A DNA stretch of 64,000 nucleotides from Corallium rubrum (lineage: Eukaryota; Cnidaria; Anthozoa; Scleralcyonacea; Coralliidae), in contig OZ036006.1 of the NCBI GenBank assembly GCA_964035015.1, positions 12,758,816-12,822,815 of the forward strand. The letters run 5' to 3'. Positions within the stretch are counted from its first letter, which is position 1. Every line of letters begins with the position of its first letter. The translations under genes were made by a program, and so were the position numbers. Positions 54,243 to 64,000 of this stretch are shown here, in pieces. Under the pieces are notes generated by a model, which had not been told where the DNA came from, did no database searches, and was given only the letters and a program-made list of their open reading frames with translations.

Positions 54243-55276
54243 GTATAAACGGCTTGTCATTTCCCCTCCTTTCAACAAATCTCGTGTATAAATTTCGTGT
54301 AAATCGTATCGTATCCATCATAAATCGCGAGGTAAACATAAAAGCTATGCGTTTGGAAAGAACGGGACAATCTAGTTTAGTGTTAAAGAGAGAAAAGAAA
54401 GATGCCATAACAGCCATCGTTCGACGTTCGTGGAGTTGAAAACATCACAGCTGTATTGCCAAGCGGATTTGACAAATTCAGAATTTATCAATTTCTTCCC
54501 CTGGTGTTTGACTAGTCTACATCTAAAACGAGGAACATCAGCCCACTCTGGGAAGAAAGTGTTTTGGTCAACTCAGTTTTAAACGTACTCATCGAAGACC
54601 AACTGGCGAAACGAAAGAATATGGGATTGAAGGCTGTTGTTTTGAGAGACGATCGCAACATGATAAATATTAGTTTATAGTATTATATGTTCGAATTTAA
54701 ATGTGGTGTATTGCTGTTATTTGACTTGTCAAATTATATCAAACGTACGTTTATGGCAAACAGAGTGTAGATTGTGAAATTCTTATTTTGTTGAATTTGT
54801 TTGAATTCTTTTCATTGTTTCATAAAGCCAATCAGAACGCTCATATTTCCAGAGATTCCCAAAGACCCACGCGCTGATGCCTGAAGTGGCTCTGGGTACG
54901 AGAATATAGCTGGCCCAGCGCTAATCTCGTACCCAGGACCTGCGATCCTTTTGGTCACCACCAAAAATCGGAAGCTCTGGGAAACTCCGATAAAAAGACC
55001 CTAAAATTGGGTGTTTGTTCCCAGTCCTCTGGTTTCCAGTTTCTTATAACTTGTAACTGACATCGACTGTAGTCCGCTAGTTCGAAAGCCAGCGAAAATA
55101 TTTGTTTACAGATAAAAAAGGAAACATGTAAAATTGTATTTACTTGCGGAATGCTTTGAATGTCGGCAAAATTAAAAGCCGCCAAAATTATCCCTGGTGT
55201 CACAAACGGCGCTTGTATTCTCGTTCCAAGACCCCCACGTTTCTGTATCCAGGATGCACGATTTCGCGGCTTATAG

Positions 55277-55838
55277 TGTACGATTCCTCGGGTTATAGCG
55301 CACAACTCTCGGCGTCTGGTGTACGATTCCGCGAGCTGTTGCGCACGATTCCGCGGGCAATAGCGTACAATTCCACGGGCAATTCACCGCACGAAAAAAT
55401 GGATTTACTCATATTTGCGACGAGGTAGATGTGTAGCAAATATAATATTTATTGAAATTTGTTGTTTGGCAAACAAGGGGAATCCCGTATTTGTTACATA
55501 TTTTCTAAATGCTGAGTAAATACGGGCTTCCCCGCGTTTACCTTGCAGCAAATTCGAGTGAATATTATATCTGCTACACATTTGCACTTTAACAAATATA
55601 GGTAAACCTAGTTTTTCGTCCAGTTCAATAGCGTACGATTCCGCGGGCAATAGCGTACGATTCCGCGGGTTATAGCGTGCGATTCTGCGGGGCATAGCGT
55701 ACGGTTCCGCGGGTTATAGCGTACGATTCCGCGGGCATAGCGTACGGTTCCGCGTGTTATAGCGTACGATTCCGCGGGTTATAGCGTACGATTCCGCGGG
55801 GCATAGCGTACGGTTCCGAGGGTTATAGCGTACGATTG
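55277..55838 (+). repeat. 22-bp minisatellite (AGCGTACGATTCCGCGGGTT)n, interrupted
   Basis: About five degenerate units at 55277-55385 and about ten better units at 55625-55838, with GGCAATAGCG or GGTTATAGCG endings, closing in a G run. The gap holds foldback element 5. The repeat is unusually GC-rich and CpG-rich for this region. Confidence 0.88.
55426..55585. repeat. Foldback element 5, inserted in the minisatellite
   Basis: AGATGTGTAGCAAATATAAT... is mirrored by ...ATTATATCTGCTACACATTT, with inner arms AGGGGAATCCCGTATTTG and AATACGGGCTTCCCCGC. Arms about 75 bp with roughly 15 percent mismatches. Confidence 0.82.
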
Positions 55839-56596
55839 GGGGGGGGGGGGAGGGAGGGGGGTGGCTCAGCCCCCCTGCCCTTGCGCCGAAATTAAGGGTG
55901 ATTATACGTTGAATATTTATATATACATGTTTGATATATGCCATTTTGAAAATTCCGTATCACTGCAGAGTGACAATCGTAAGAAAAATCGTGTCGTGCT
56001 CAAAATTCATTTCATGAAGTACTCCACGTATTAGCATTTGATGACTGCTGACCAGAAGTATTATGAATGAGTCATATCGAAATGTTTCTCAAAGTTTGAA
56101 CAATGAATTGCCGTTTTCGTCTGAGCAAAGAATTAAGAAAGGCCGAAAAAAAAGAAAAAATAATCAAATGTTGTTGTGGGCGGTAAAGGTTTCAACGTTT
56201 AGGATTCTGTAAAATCTTCCCCCAAAACGCAGGAAATGCTATTTCAGAGACTCTAGATTTCAAAATTTTCCGGGTGGGCAATTTTGGACACTCCTACAGG
56301 TTCTACCCGGACTCCCCTACTGGTTTCTCGCGCCTTCGGCGCTCGGAGTTCAGCCCCCCCCCCCCCCCCCCTACCTAACCTATCTTCCGCCGCCTATGCG
56401 TTCTGGGAGTTTTTTCTCCCAAAGCCACCCCAAACACAGTCTGTTCACAGGCTAGTACCACCAGTAACTTTTAAATTTAAAGTTAATTAAAGTGCATATG
56501 ACACGAAAATTAAGTTTGCTTATTTAAAAGAACACTTAAAGTGCATATAAAACGAAAATTAAGTTTGTCTTGTTTGAAAGAACATTTAAAATGACA

Positions 56597-56599
<3 letters not shown>

Positions 56600-56654
<55 letters not shown>
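56600..56654 (+). repeat. (TA)n microsatellite
   Basis: About 27 TA units; a second TA array is at 56935-56970. The pair flanks two foldback structures. Confidence 0.95.
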
Positions 56655-56658
<4 letters not shown>

Positions 56659-56659
56659 A

Positions 56660-56764
56660 GGTTATATACCGAGAACGCGGGATATAAGTCATATATTGAC
56701 CCGAGGGGCCGAAGGTCCCGAGGGTCAATATATGACTTATATCCCAAGTTCGAGGTATATAACC
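56660..56764. repeat. Foldback element 6
   Basis: GGTTATATACC..GGGATATAAGTCATATATTG is mirrored by CAATATATGACTTATATCCC..GGTATATAACC. The loop CCGAGGGGCCGAAGGTCCCG carries the CCGAAGG motif. A second inverted pair (ATATCACGATTGAG at 56770 and CTCAATCGTGATAT at 56921) encloses the following 170 bp. Confidence 0.9.
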
Positions 56765-56930
56765 GACTTATATCACGATTGAGGAGGTTTTCGAACAAGG
56801 TTTCGTCAATTTCGAAGAGTTTCGTTCAAGAATTTTCGAGTTATATCCACAAGTTTTATCTAATTATTTATTCACGGGATATAACCTGTATATATCCCGC
56901 GGTACATCAAAGAAAACCGACTCAATCGTG

Positions 56931-56972
<42 letters not shown>

Positions 56973-57049
56973 CATCTTTTGCAGTTTTTTGTTTCCTTGT
57001 TGTCAGTTTGTTTGATATACAAATTAAACATCTTGACGTCACATGTGCA

Positions 57050-58015
57050 TTATGACTTATCGGAAAAAAAATAATAGGTCGTTGCTATATATCAAACCAA
57101 AGCCTGTAGATATGTTTCTCCCACAACAATAAACATGTAGCATTTCAAGTGATTATGTCTGATAATATAGCAAAGATACAACCTTCTGCGGTAACTCATT
57201 ATGCACATATGACGTCAAAATGTTTAATTTGTATATCAAACAAACTGAAATATAATAAAAGCAAATAAAACGTTCACTGACCAGAATAATTTATGAGTCA
57301 TCCTGACCGCGTTTCTTCCGGTTTTTTTTAAACTGAAATACCTCAACAACGAAGCGAGGAAACGAAAAAATGCGAAATATGTTGCCCTGTTATTTTAAGT
57401 GTTCTTTCAAATAAGACAAACTTAATTTTCGTTTCATGGGCACTTAAAAGGACAGAGTAACATCTTTTGCAGTTTTTGGTTTCCTAGCTTCATCCTTGCC
57501 AGACATTTCTGTTTGTTTGTTTGTTTGTTTGTTTGTTTGTTTGTTTGTTTGTTTGTTTGTTTGTTTGTTTGTTTGTTTGTTTGTTAGATAAATTTCAAAT
57601 GTTGTGACGTAGACGTGCACTTATTGGAAAAAGCTTTATATCTTTGTTCTTATAAAACTAAATTTCATTCCAAGGAAGCGTGTGCGTGTGTTTCTCCCAC
57701 GACACCAAACATGCAGGATTTCAAGTAGTTTCGTTTGATTATATCAAAGATATATAACCTTCTCCGCTAAGTCATTACGCACGTCGTGTACATCAAACAT
57801 TTGACATTTACATATCAAACAAACGGAAATATGTTAGTAGTGTCTTACAGAGTTTAACTTACGACAGCTTGTACACAAAAACAAACGAAAAAACTGAAAT
57901 TAAATATCTCAAAAACGAAGCAAGGAAACGAAAAACTGCAAAATATGTTACTTTGTCATTTTAAGTGTTCATTCAAATAAAACAAACTTAATTTTCATGT
58001 TATATGCACTTTAAA
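57050..58015. repeat. Several copies of the dispersed intronic repeat
   Basis: Segments at 57050-57260, 57300-57450 and 57610-58015 match the repeat described at 39950-40255, with a (GTTT)n array at 57503-57584 between them. The last copy runs to within about 20 bp of the exon at 58037. Confidence 0.7.
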
Positions 58016-58036
58016 AAGACATCTTTCCAAATTTAG

Positions 58037-58224
58037 AACCGTTTTTCCTTATTTTGGAATATCTGGCCGGAGGTGATCTTCTGGGGTTTCTACGAAAATC
58101 CCGTGGGTACGAAGATCCGTACAACACCGGAGAATATGTTCCGACATCAAGACTGAGCGAAAAAGATCTTCTATCATTTGCCTGGATGATTTCTGATGGC
58201 ATGGATTACTTATCGTCAAACGGG
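58037..58224 (+). CDS. Receptor tyrosine kinase exon G: kinase hinge and alpha-D/alpha-E
   Basis: Acceptor CCAAATTTAG, phase 1 in, donor GGG|GTAAAC, phase 0 out. It encodes EPFFLILEYLAGGDLLGFLR, an insert with EDPYNTGEYVPTSRLSEKDL, and LSFAWMISDGMDYLSSNG. The LEYLAGGDL hinge and the insert between alpha-D and alpha-E are characteristic of FGFR-like receptor kinases with a kinase-insert loop. It joins directly to the catalytic-loop exon. Confidence 0.88.
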
Positions 58225-58302
58225 GTAAACTTTTGTGCACTTCTCTTTTTACACCAATGAAGTATATAGCTGTAATTATTGTGGGACAGCGAACTCAGGG
58301 GG

Positions 58303-58476
58303 AGAATAATATACAATTATTGGATGAGGTTGAGCATGATATCAAGAATTATCAAGGCCGAGGTTTGTGTTATCTGCCGAAGCCGAAGGCTGAGGCTGAT
58401 AACACAAACAGACGCCTTGATAATTCTTGATATCATGCGATAACCGAATTCAATAATTGTTTTATTATACAATTAT
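58303..58476. repeat. Foldback element 7
   Basis: Arms include GAATAATATACAATTATTGG and GCATGATATCAAGAATTATC, mirrored at 58408-58476. The loop is CTGCCGAAGCCGAAGGCTGA. About 75-bp arms, closely paired at the inner end. Confidence 0.9.
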
Positions 58477-58897
58477 AAATGTAGAAGCCTTTGGAAAGAT
58501 TTTTACAAAGTTAGGTAAAAATAGTAAATATTCATACCGTCGTCAGTTCCAGGTTCGGTAACTTTTTTCGCATTCAAATACAATTTTCTCTTTCAAACAC
58601 TGCTTTAAACTCTAACAGTTGTATGTGTAGCTCGCTTGTTTTTTCCTGGTGGTTTAGCGTAAATGAAACGTGCCAAATCCGCCGGATTAATCCGCTTCTG
58701 ATCTTCACTCCTATAAGGATGGCCGCCATGTTTGTTTTGTTCAAACCGCTGGCCAGCGCGTCATGGCAAGACATCAAGAATTATCTGTAGGTTTTTAGCC
58801 AATCACAGTCGAGATTGTATCAGTATTGTATAATAATGATATTTAGTGCTAATCCGAGTGACGAACCATGCCGGGTAAGTAGAGAAATAGTCTACTC

Positions 58898-58981
58898 GAC
58901 CGCGACTGGGATTTGAACCCGCGACTTTTGCTTTACGCACTTTTTTTAAGTCCGACGCTTTACTGACTGAGCTACGTGGTC
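58898..58981 (-). other. tRNA-derived sequence (lysine-like), probable SINE head or tRNA pseudogene
   Basis: The minus strand reads GACCACGTAGCTCAGTCAGT at the 5' side and TCGCGGGTTCAAATCCCAGT, then CGCGGTC, at the 3' side. The acceptor halves GACCACG/CGCGGTC pair at six of seven positions, and GTTCAAATC is a good T-loop and B box. The anticodon arm is disrupted by an A run, so a working tRNA is unlikely. It abuts the inverted-repeat element at 58988. Confidence 0.6.
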
Positions 58982-58987
58982 AGGCAA

Positions 58988-60150
58988 CCTCGTACCAGGC
59001 TCTTTTCAACCCCCAGCGCGAGAAAGACCTATATCAGGGTCACGCGACTACCAAAAATCTGGTTGTGACCAATTTTGTTCGGACAGGGGTGGGGTGGAGA
59101 GGATTTGAAGCTAATTCTTGCCTGAAAATTTACCGTTTGAGAAAATACTTCCATCTTGGATTCAAGAGTTCAGCGCGAAGTGGACACAATATGGCCATGA
59201 TTTTCGATTATGTTCGCATGAAGCGGCTAACATAGAAGAGACTCGCGCCGCAGGGAGGCGAAGCAAAGAAGCAGGTCGCAGACGGTAAATAATTCCTCTT
59301 CCTTTCCTAGCTGCTCAAGATTTCTACTATAATGCTTATTCTTACACAACTTGTTTTGATGAGAATACTATACGTAAATTACCGAGGTGTGGAGCAGAGA
59401 GAAATTCGAAGCATTCGGACGACCGTCGACATTTACCCAGACGGCAGTCTGAAGTTTTAAAAATAAATTGAATAAACAACCTAGACAATTAGCCGAGGAA
59501 AATATCTCAGCGCTTTGTATTTTTACAATTTATTTGGTGCGATCTATGTTGCCGATAATTTTTCGTTACTGTAAAATTAATGATTAACCCTCAACTTTGA
59601 GTACTGGTTATCTTTGTATATTTCACTCGTTTATATCAAAAATTTGCCTCGTCCTGTGCGAGACGAATCAGTTTCGGTCTCCGTTCAACGACGCAGTGTA
59701 AATAGTAAGACTTTCTCTCTCAACTCCACACTTCGATAATTTGCGTAGTATTCACATAAAAACAAGTAGTGTGTGTAAGGATAGCATTATAGCAAAAAAA
59801 GCCTGAACAGCTAGATAAGGAATCCGAATTTGAAACGGGGAAAATGTTTACCACCTGCCGTCACAGCTTTTCGCTTTTCTACGTCGTCAGTGCCTCGTAC
59901 GTTAGCCGTTTCTTGTGAACATAATCAGAAATCATAGCCATATCGTATCCACTTAGCGCTGAACTGTTGAATCCAAGATCGAAGTATTTTCTCAAATGGT
60001 ATTAAAATCTTTCAAACAAGAAGCTTCAAATCCTCTCTACCCCAACCCTGACCAAACAAAATTTGTCACCACCAGATTTTGGTAGTCACGTGACCATATT
60101 ACCAGGGTCTTCCATCGCGCTGCGAGTTGAAAAACACCCTGGGTACGAGG
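58988..60150. mobile_element. Non-autonomous DNA element with about 300-bp inverted repeats
   Basis: The left end CCTCGTACCAGGCTCTTTTC is mirrored by AACACCCTGGGTACGAGG. Further matching pairs run inward for about 300 bp: ACTACCAAAAATCTGG with CCAGATTTTGGTAGT, GAGAGGATTTGAAGC with GCTTCAAATCCTCTC, GAGAAAATACTTC with GAAGTATTTTCTC, and CTGCAGGTCG-like ends with CACCTGCCGTC. The interior is AT-rich and I found no transposase. Confidence 0.8.
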
Positions 60151-60221
60151 TTGCATGGTCACGTTGGGAGCAGGTCGTGTAGTGATGTAGTGGGCTCGTG
60201 AGCTTGTCCATTGTCGATTGT

Positions 60222-60282
60222 CTGTACTGTACTGTACTGTGCCATGCCGTACCGTACCGTACCGTACTGTACTGTATTGTTC
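60222..60282 (+). repeat. GTACT/GTACC pentamer array
   Basis: TGTACTGTACTGTACTGTGC, then CCGTACCGTACCGTACC and TGTACTGTACTGT. Twelve or so pentamers. Confidence 0.9.
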
Positions 60283-60430
60283 GGCCAATTCGGTTGCTTA
60301 ATTTACATCAAATGTACTTACCCAGCTAGAAACTCAGTCTAAACCAGATACCTAATTAATTCAAGTGGGCAGGGCTTAGAACATGAGAAAAATTGAGGGG
60401 GAAACAATACATATGTTAATGTAAAATTTC

Positions 60431-60498
60431 AATACTGTATTTTGATGTTTTCTAAATACAGTAAACTGTATTTAGAAAACATTTCCCAGTACAGTTTT
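60431..60498. repeat. Short palindrome
   Basis: GTTTTCTAAATACAGT meets ACTGTATTTAGAAAAC at 60470, flanked by further imperfect pairing. Non-coding. Confidence 0.8.
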
Positions 60499-61153
60499 CT
60501 GTCGCCATAGAAACCCGTTCCAAATTCAACACATTATTTTACCTAACAGCGCTTCACAATATAAGCGACTGCATGCGATACATATATTACAAGTAAAATA
60601 GACTAACAAGAAACCAAACTTACGTTGGTGCAATTTAAGTTATTCGACGACAGACAGAAACCTACGAAAAGCGCTAAAACAGTGATGTTGCTTGTAGACT
60701 GATTGAAGTAATGAAGTTCAAACGTCCATCTACCTTTCATAATATTATATAGATATATAAGTGTACAAGACAGTCACCTCATGCACGCTTTGTTTTCTTT
60801 GTTATCGACCATTGATATATTTTGTCTTCTTTAGTTTGTAAAGTTCTACATTATTCCAATTGTCATCTATGTTTTCTCGCTGTTCAACATAATCTAATGT
60901 ATATAAATAAGTTTTGTGGAAACACCACGTAAAATATTCCTTTGCTAAGCTTTCGGCCTGTTGATTCAGGCCTTCATCAGAGCAAAAAAAGAATTAATAA
61001 TCTAATGTATGTTATCCAATAGATCTTACGTCTTACGAACCAAAACTCCTGGTTGTTTTAAAACAAAATATTTCCGTGTCTCTGCAAGCGCTTGAGACAA
61101 GTCTGTTGTGATTGCCCTCATTGCAATGAATATCTAATGATGTGTGAGAAGCT

Positions 61154-61287
61154 ATTTCAAATCTCCTTAGTGTTTTAGACTTGGTTGCCAATCCCATGCG
61201 CCGTTAACAATAGCTCGGCTGAGCCACGTTGTTAACGGCACATAGGATTTAGAAACCACGTCTAAAACACTAACTCGGATTTGAAAT
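61154..61287. repeat. Foldback element 8
   Basis: ATTTCAAATCTCCTTAGTGT and TTTAGACTTGG are mirrored by ..GTCTAAAACACTAACTCGGA and TTTGAAAT. The inner hairpin is CCGTTAACAATAGCTCGGCT...GTTGTTAACGG. Confidence 0.88.
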
Positions 61288-61296
61288 ATTACGTAA

Positions 61297-61452
61297 CGTA
61301 CTGTAACGTATCACACGTAACGTAACGTAACGTAATGTAATGTGATGAAATGTGATGTAATGTGAGGTGATGTGATGTAATGTATTGTATTGCGATGCAG
61401 TATAAGACAATGCAATGTAATGCAGTGTGATGCGATGTAATGCCATGTAATG
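61297..61452 (+). repeat. Degenerate (ACGTA/ATGTA/ATGTG)n array
   Basis: ACGTA pentamers grade into ATGTA and ATGTG units over about 155 bp just before the catalytic-loop exon. Confidence 0.85.
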
Positions 61453-61503
61453 ACCGCCAACATGGAAATGTCGGGGTTTTTTGTTGTTGTTTTTTAATTT
61501 TAG

Positions 61504-61629
<126 letters not shown>

Positions 61630-61699
61630 TAGCTCTAATTTGGGGAATTATGCTGTAGCATAGGGGTTCTCAAACTTTTATTAAAATTCTATAAAGTAA

Positions 61700-62445
61700 A
61701 AAAAAAATGTTCGCATTTTTATTGTTTTAATGAACAGAAAATCATGGTAAGAGCGTTCACTAAAAATTTCAAAACAATCTGGCTTATAGTTCTCGAGCTA
61801 TAAACTCTCGAAGTTTGTCATGGTTAGTTCGCTTTTGGAAAATTTTGGGCTTCTTGGTAACAATGCCTTATGACGTACGCAAATGATCATTACTAAAATC
61901 CATCATTGATGCTAAAATTCATTTCATGCGTAATTTTGATTTCTAGTTTAATCGAGTGATGTGCCAAATATTTGTAATATACCCAATTCTCTCCCGGCAT
62001 TACCACATTATATATACAGAACTCGTGGCTTCGCCAAGTTCAGAGTCGCGGGTTCAATTCCTGGCCGGAAGGCCTTGATGTTGAATTTTTCGCAAATGGT
62101 GCCCGGTTTGGTCTTATGATGTATATATTCTACACTCGAAATTTTTCTTCACCAAAAATTACCTAGTCTATCCGTTTAATCGAGTGAAATGCCAAATATT
62201 ACTTTTATGCGTAGTTGTCCACTTGCGTACGTCATAAGCATTGTTAGCGAAACCCAAATTTCTCCAAAAACGAACTAACCGTACGTGGCAAACTTTGAGA
62301 GTTGGTAAAACGAAGAATGTACATCAGATTCTCTTAAAATTTTCATTGAATGCTCCAGCCATGCCGTATTCTGTTTATTACAACAACAAAAACGCCAACA
62401 AATTTTTTACTTCATCAAAAAAATAAGATTTGTATTAGTTGTTAC
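61700..62445. mobile_element. Element with inverted flanks around 62,040 tRNA-like box
   Basis: The segment 61700-61890 is the approximate reverse complement of 62216-62440: CTCGAAGTTTGTCATGG with CGTGGCAAACTTTGAGAG, and AACAATGCCTTATGACGTAC with GTACGTCATAAGCATTGTTA. The centre has GTCGCGGGTTCAATTCCTGG (62045-62064), a B-box-like tRNA relic. A related pair is at 63290-63610. Confidence 0.65.
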
Positions 62446-62502
62446 CATTTTAAGAGTTCTTCCAAATAAGACATGAATCTTAATTTCTATTTTATAAACA
62501 AT

Positions 62503-62607
62503 ATAACTCATTCCTGTCCGAAGAAGAGCTTCCCAAGAGGTGAACAAAATCGTCTGGCGTTACCCAGAATAAAATACTAAAGACCAATTCTGACAGGAAA
62601 GAGTTAA
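62503..62607 (+). mobile_element. 100-bp MITE, copy 4
   Basis: ATAACTCATTCCTGTCCG at the left, GACAGGAAAGAGTTAA at the right, internal AAAATCGTCTGGCGTTACCC. Close to copies 1 and 2. Confidence 0.85.
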
Positions 62608-63132
62608 GAAAATTAAGTCTCAGAGACCCAGCTCAAAGCAAATACATTTTCGCTTTATATATGTATTAAAGAACGTAGAATCCGAATATGATGGCAAAAC
62701 ATTTAATTGAAATTTTTTTTCGCTGATTCGACGAATTTTGAAGTATTTTTTATAAAAAAACCGTGTTGTATAGAGTCTGGCACTAGCAAGTGTGTGACGT
62801 AAACGGAGGAACGATTTTACAATCCATTAAAGTAAACACACTCGAAAAGCGTCAAATACTTTAATACATGTGCGGTTGGAAACTTGCACAAGTTATATTC
62901 ATCATAAGTCAGCTTTTCTTACGATTTCAATCGTCCAAGGTTCAACTATTTACGTCACAAACTTGCTAGTGGCAGACTCGTTACACAACACGGCTTTTTT
63001 AAGAATACTTCGTTAAAAAATTCAGAAAGCAACTAAAAGCACGGTTTGCTTCAAATTTTTATCATCATATTCGTATTCTGCATACTTTGGCGCATATAAC
63101 AAGCCGAAAAAATAATTTGCCTTGAGTTGACC

Positions 63133-63231
63133 TTTAACTCTTTCACTGCTACAATTGACTATTATTTTACTTTGGCTAACACCAGACAATTTTGCTCGTC
63201 AGGGGAGAAAATCTAGCAGTAAAGGAGTTAT
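63133..63231 (-). mobile_element. 100-bp MITE, copy 5 (inverted, diverged)
   Basis: TTTAACTCTTTCACTGCTAC and CTAGCAGTAAAGGAGTTATA form the ends, with GGCTAACACCAGACAATTTT inside on the plus strand, the complement of the family core. Confidence 0.7.
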
Positions 63232-63289
63232 AAAAAGACATCTCTTTAAATTTAGAGCCGTATACAGTCTTTACGCTATTAACTATCAA

Positions 63290-63610
63290 TTTCTGCTATA
63301 GCTAGTTCATTTTCGGGCGGAAATAGGAGCTTCGGTAACAATGCCTTATGACGTACGCAACTATACATAGAAAAAAATAATTTTAGCATTAATGTCCATT
63401 TGCGGACGTCATAAAAGTGATAAAGCATTGTTACCAAGAAGCGCACATTTTTCTCCAAAAACAAAATATCCACGGTAAATTTTGAGAGTTTATATCGCGA
63501 AGACTATACATCAGATTATCTTGAAATTTTCAGTGAGTCCCCCTACCAAGCTCCTCTGTTTATTACAAGAATCAAAATGCCAACGAATATTTCACTTTAT
63601 AGACACTGTA
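63290..63610. mobile_element. Relative of the 61700-62445 element
   Basis: TAACAATGCCTTATGACGTA at 63336-63355 is mirrored by GACGTCATAAAAGTGATAAA and GCATTGTTA at 63407-63433. The sequence after 63437 parallels 62255-62420 (TTTTCTCCAAAAAC, ACATCAGATT, TGTTTATTACAA). Confidence 0.65.
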
Positions 63611-63692
63611 ACTCTTTGGCTAGCGTTTATGGTTCGTTTTCGAACTAAGCAAATGTTAGTATTTCACAAAAAGCGCTTTTCCATCCCTACAG

Positions 63693-63763
63693 GCTCGGCT
63701 TCCTGCAAAATGGATGGCTCCTGAAGACCTGCTACACGGCCAGTGCACAAGCATGAGCGATAT
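63693..63763 (+). CDS. Receptor tyrosine kinase exon I: P+1 loop
   Basis: Acceptor CATCCCTACAG, phase 0 in; donor AT|GTAAGT, phase 2 out. It encodes ARLPAKWMAPEDLLHGQCTS and MSD. LPAKWMAPE is the tyrosine-kinase P+1 loop signature (a tyrosine kinase reads KWMAPE, a serine/threonine kinase GTPxYMAPE). Confidence 0.88.
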
Positions 63764-63989
63764 GTAAGTCCTGACATTTTGCTATCATTATATTTTTCTA
63801 ACCGACGCGGTCCTATACAACTTCATGCGCGCACTACTTATACTATCCGACAAGCAGTTGTCACCGGCAGTCGTAGTGTTCTCTCTACACTTACGAGCTG
63901 TAGTACAGCTATATGTATTGTTACATTATTTTGTTTCTTATCGATTCACAAAAAAAAAACCCAAAACATCGTTTGATTATGTCTTTTAG

Positions 63990-64000
63990 ATGGTCGTATG
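63990..64000 (+). CDS. Receptor tyrosine kinase exon J, start only
   Basis: Acceptor TCTTTTAG at 63982-63989. Joined to the preceding phase-2 exon, the 11 visible bases complete (SD)IWSYG, the invariant alpha-F motif with the structural Asp. The gene continues beyond the window; the C-lobe and any SAM or tail domain cannot be seen. Confidence 0.82.

Noticed and set aside
62040..62070. Functional tRNA gene
   Set aside because: Only a B-box-like piece is present; no acceptor stem or anticodon arm.

Overview
This is a stretch of an invertebrate animal nuclear genome: AT-rich, dense in transposon relics and long microsatellites, with genes split by spliceosomal introns. The only host gene I can follow is a receptor tyrosine kinase with an Eph-type extracellular half, so the organism is a metazoan. 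The large protein-primed self-synthesising transposon and the many CR1/L2-like LINE copies fit a cnidarian (anthozoan) best, but that is inference and other marine invertebrates are possible.

Region 1, 826-19806: an almost complete Polinton/Maverick. It has a perfect 6-bp target-site duplication (AGCCTT at 820-825 and 19807-19812), inverted termini starting AGTAGTATAG, and inverted repeats of about 830 and 658 bp. The left arm is transcribed leftward: protein-primed PolB, a zinc-ribbon protein, small membrane proteins, a PD-(D/E)XK-like nuclease, a LamG-like protein and a large unknown protein. The right arm is transcribed rightward: integrase with chromodomain, minor capsid, a large membrane-anchored protein, major capsid, packaging ATPase and a last small protein. 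One unknown gene sits just inside the left inverted repeat, and a rightward deoxynucleoside kinase gene is embedded among the leftward genes. The copy is dead: PolB, integrase, minor capsid, ATPase, kinase, LamG gene and others carry stops or frameshifts, and a LINE is inserted between 6922 and 8245. Two cis signals recur: a TAGTATA-like box touching start codons, and a TACGCGTA-centred element placed after two genes.

Region 2, 19813-30059: no intact gene. It holds simple repeats, a second decayed LINE (23640-26600), dispersed repeats and foldback elements.

Region 3, 30060-64000 (plus strand, running off the window): the host receptor gene, eleven exons with canonical GT/AG sites and compatible phases. 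In order these encode an ephrin-receptor-type ligand-binding region, a cysteine-rich GCC2/GCC3 segment, one fibronectin III domain, a transmembrane helix, and a kinase domain with all catalytic motifs. The first large intron (30664-39707) contains two decayed minus-strand genes: a Crypton-like tyrosine recombinase (32.8-33.5 kb) and an intron-containing SF3 (parvovirus NS1-type) helicase gene (about 35.8-37.9 kb). The remaining introns hold a third LINE, nine or more foldback elements, a 100-bp MITE family, a 1.16-kb element with long inverted repeats, a tRNA-derived sequence and long tetranucleotide arrays.
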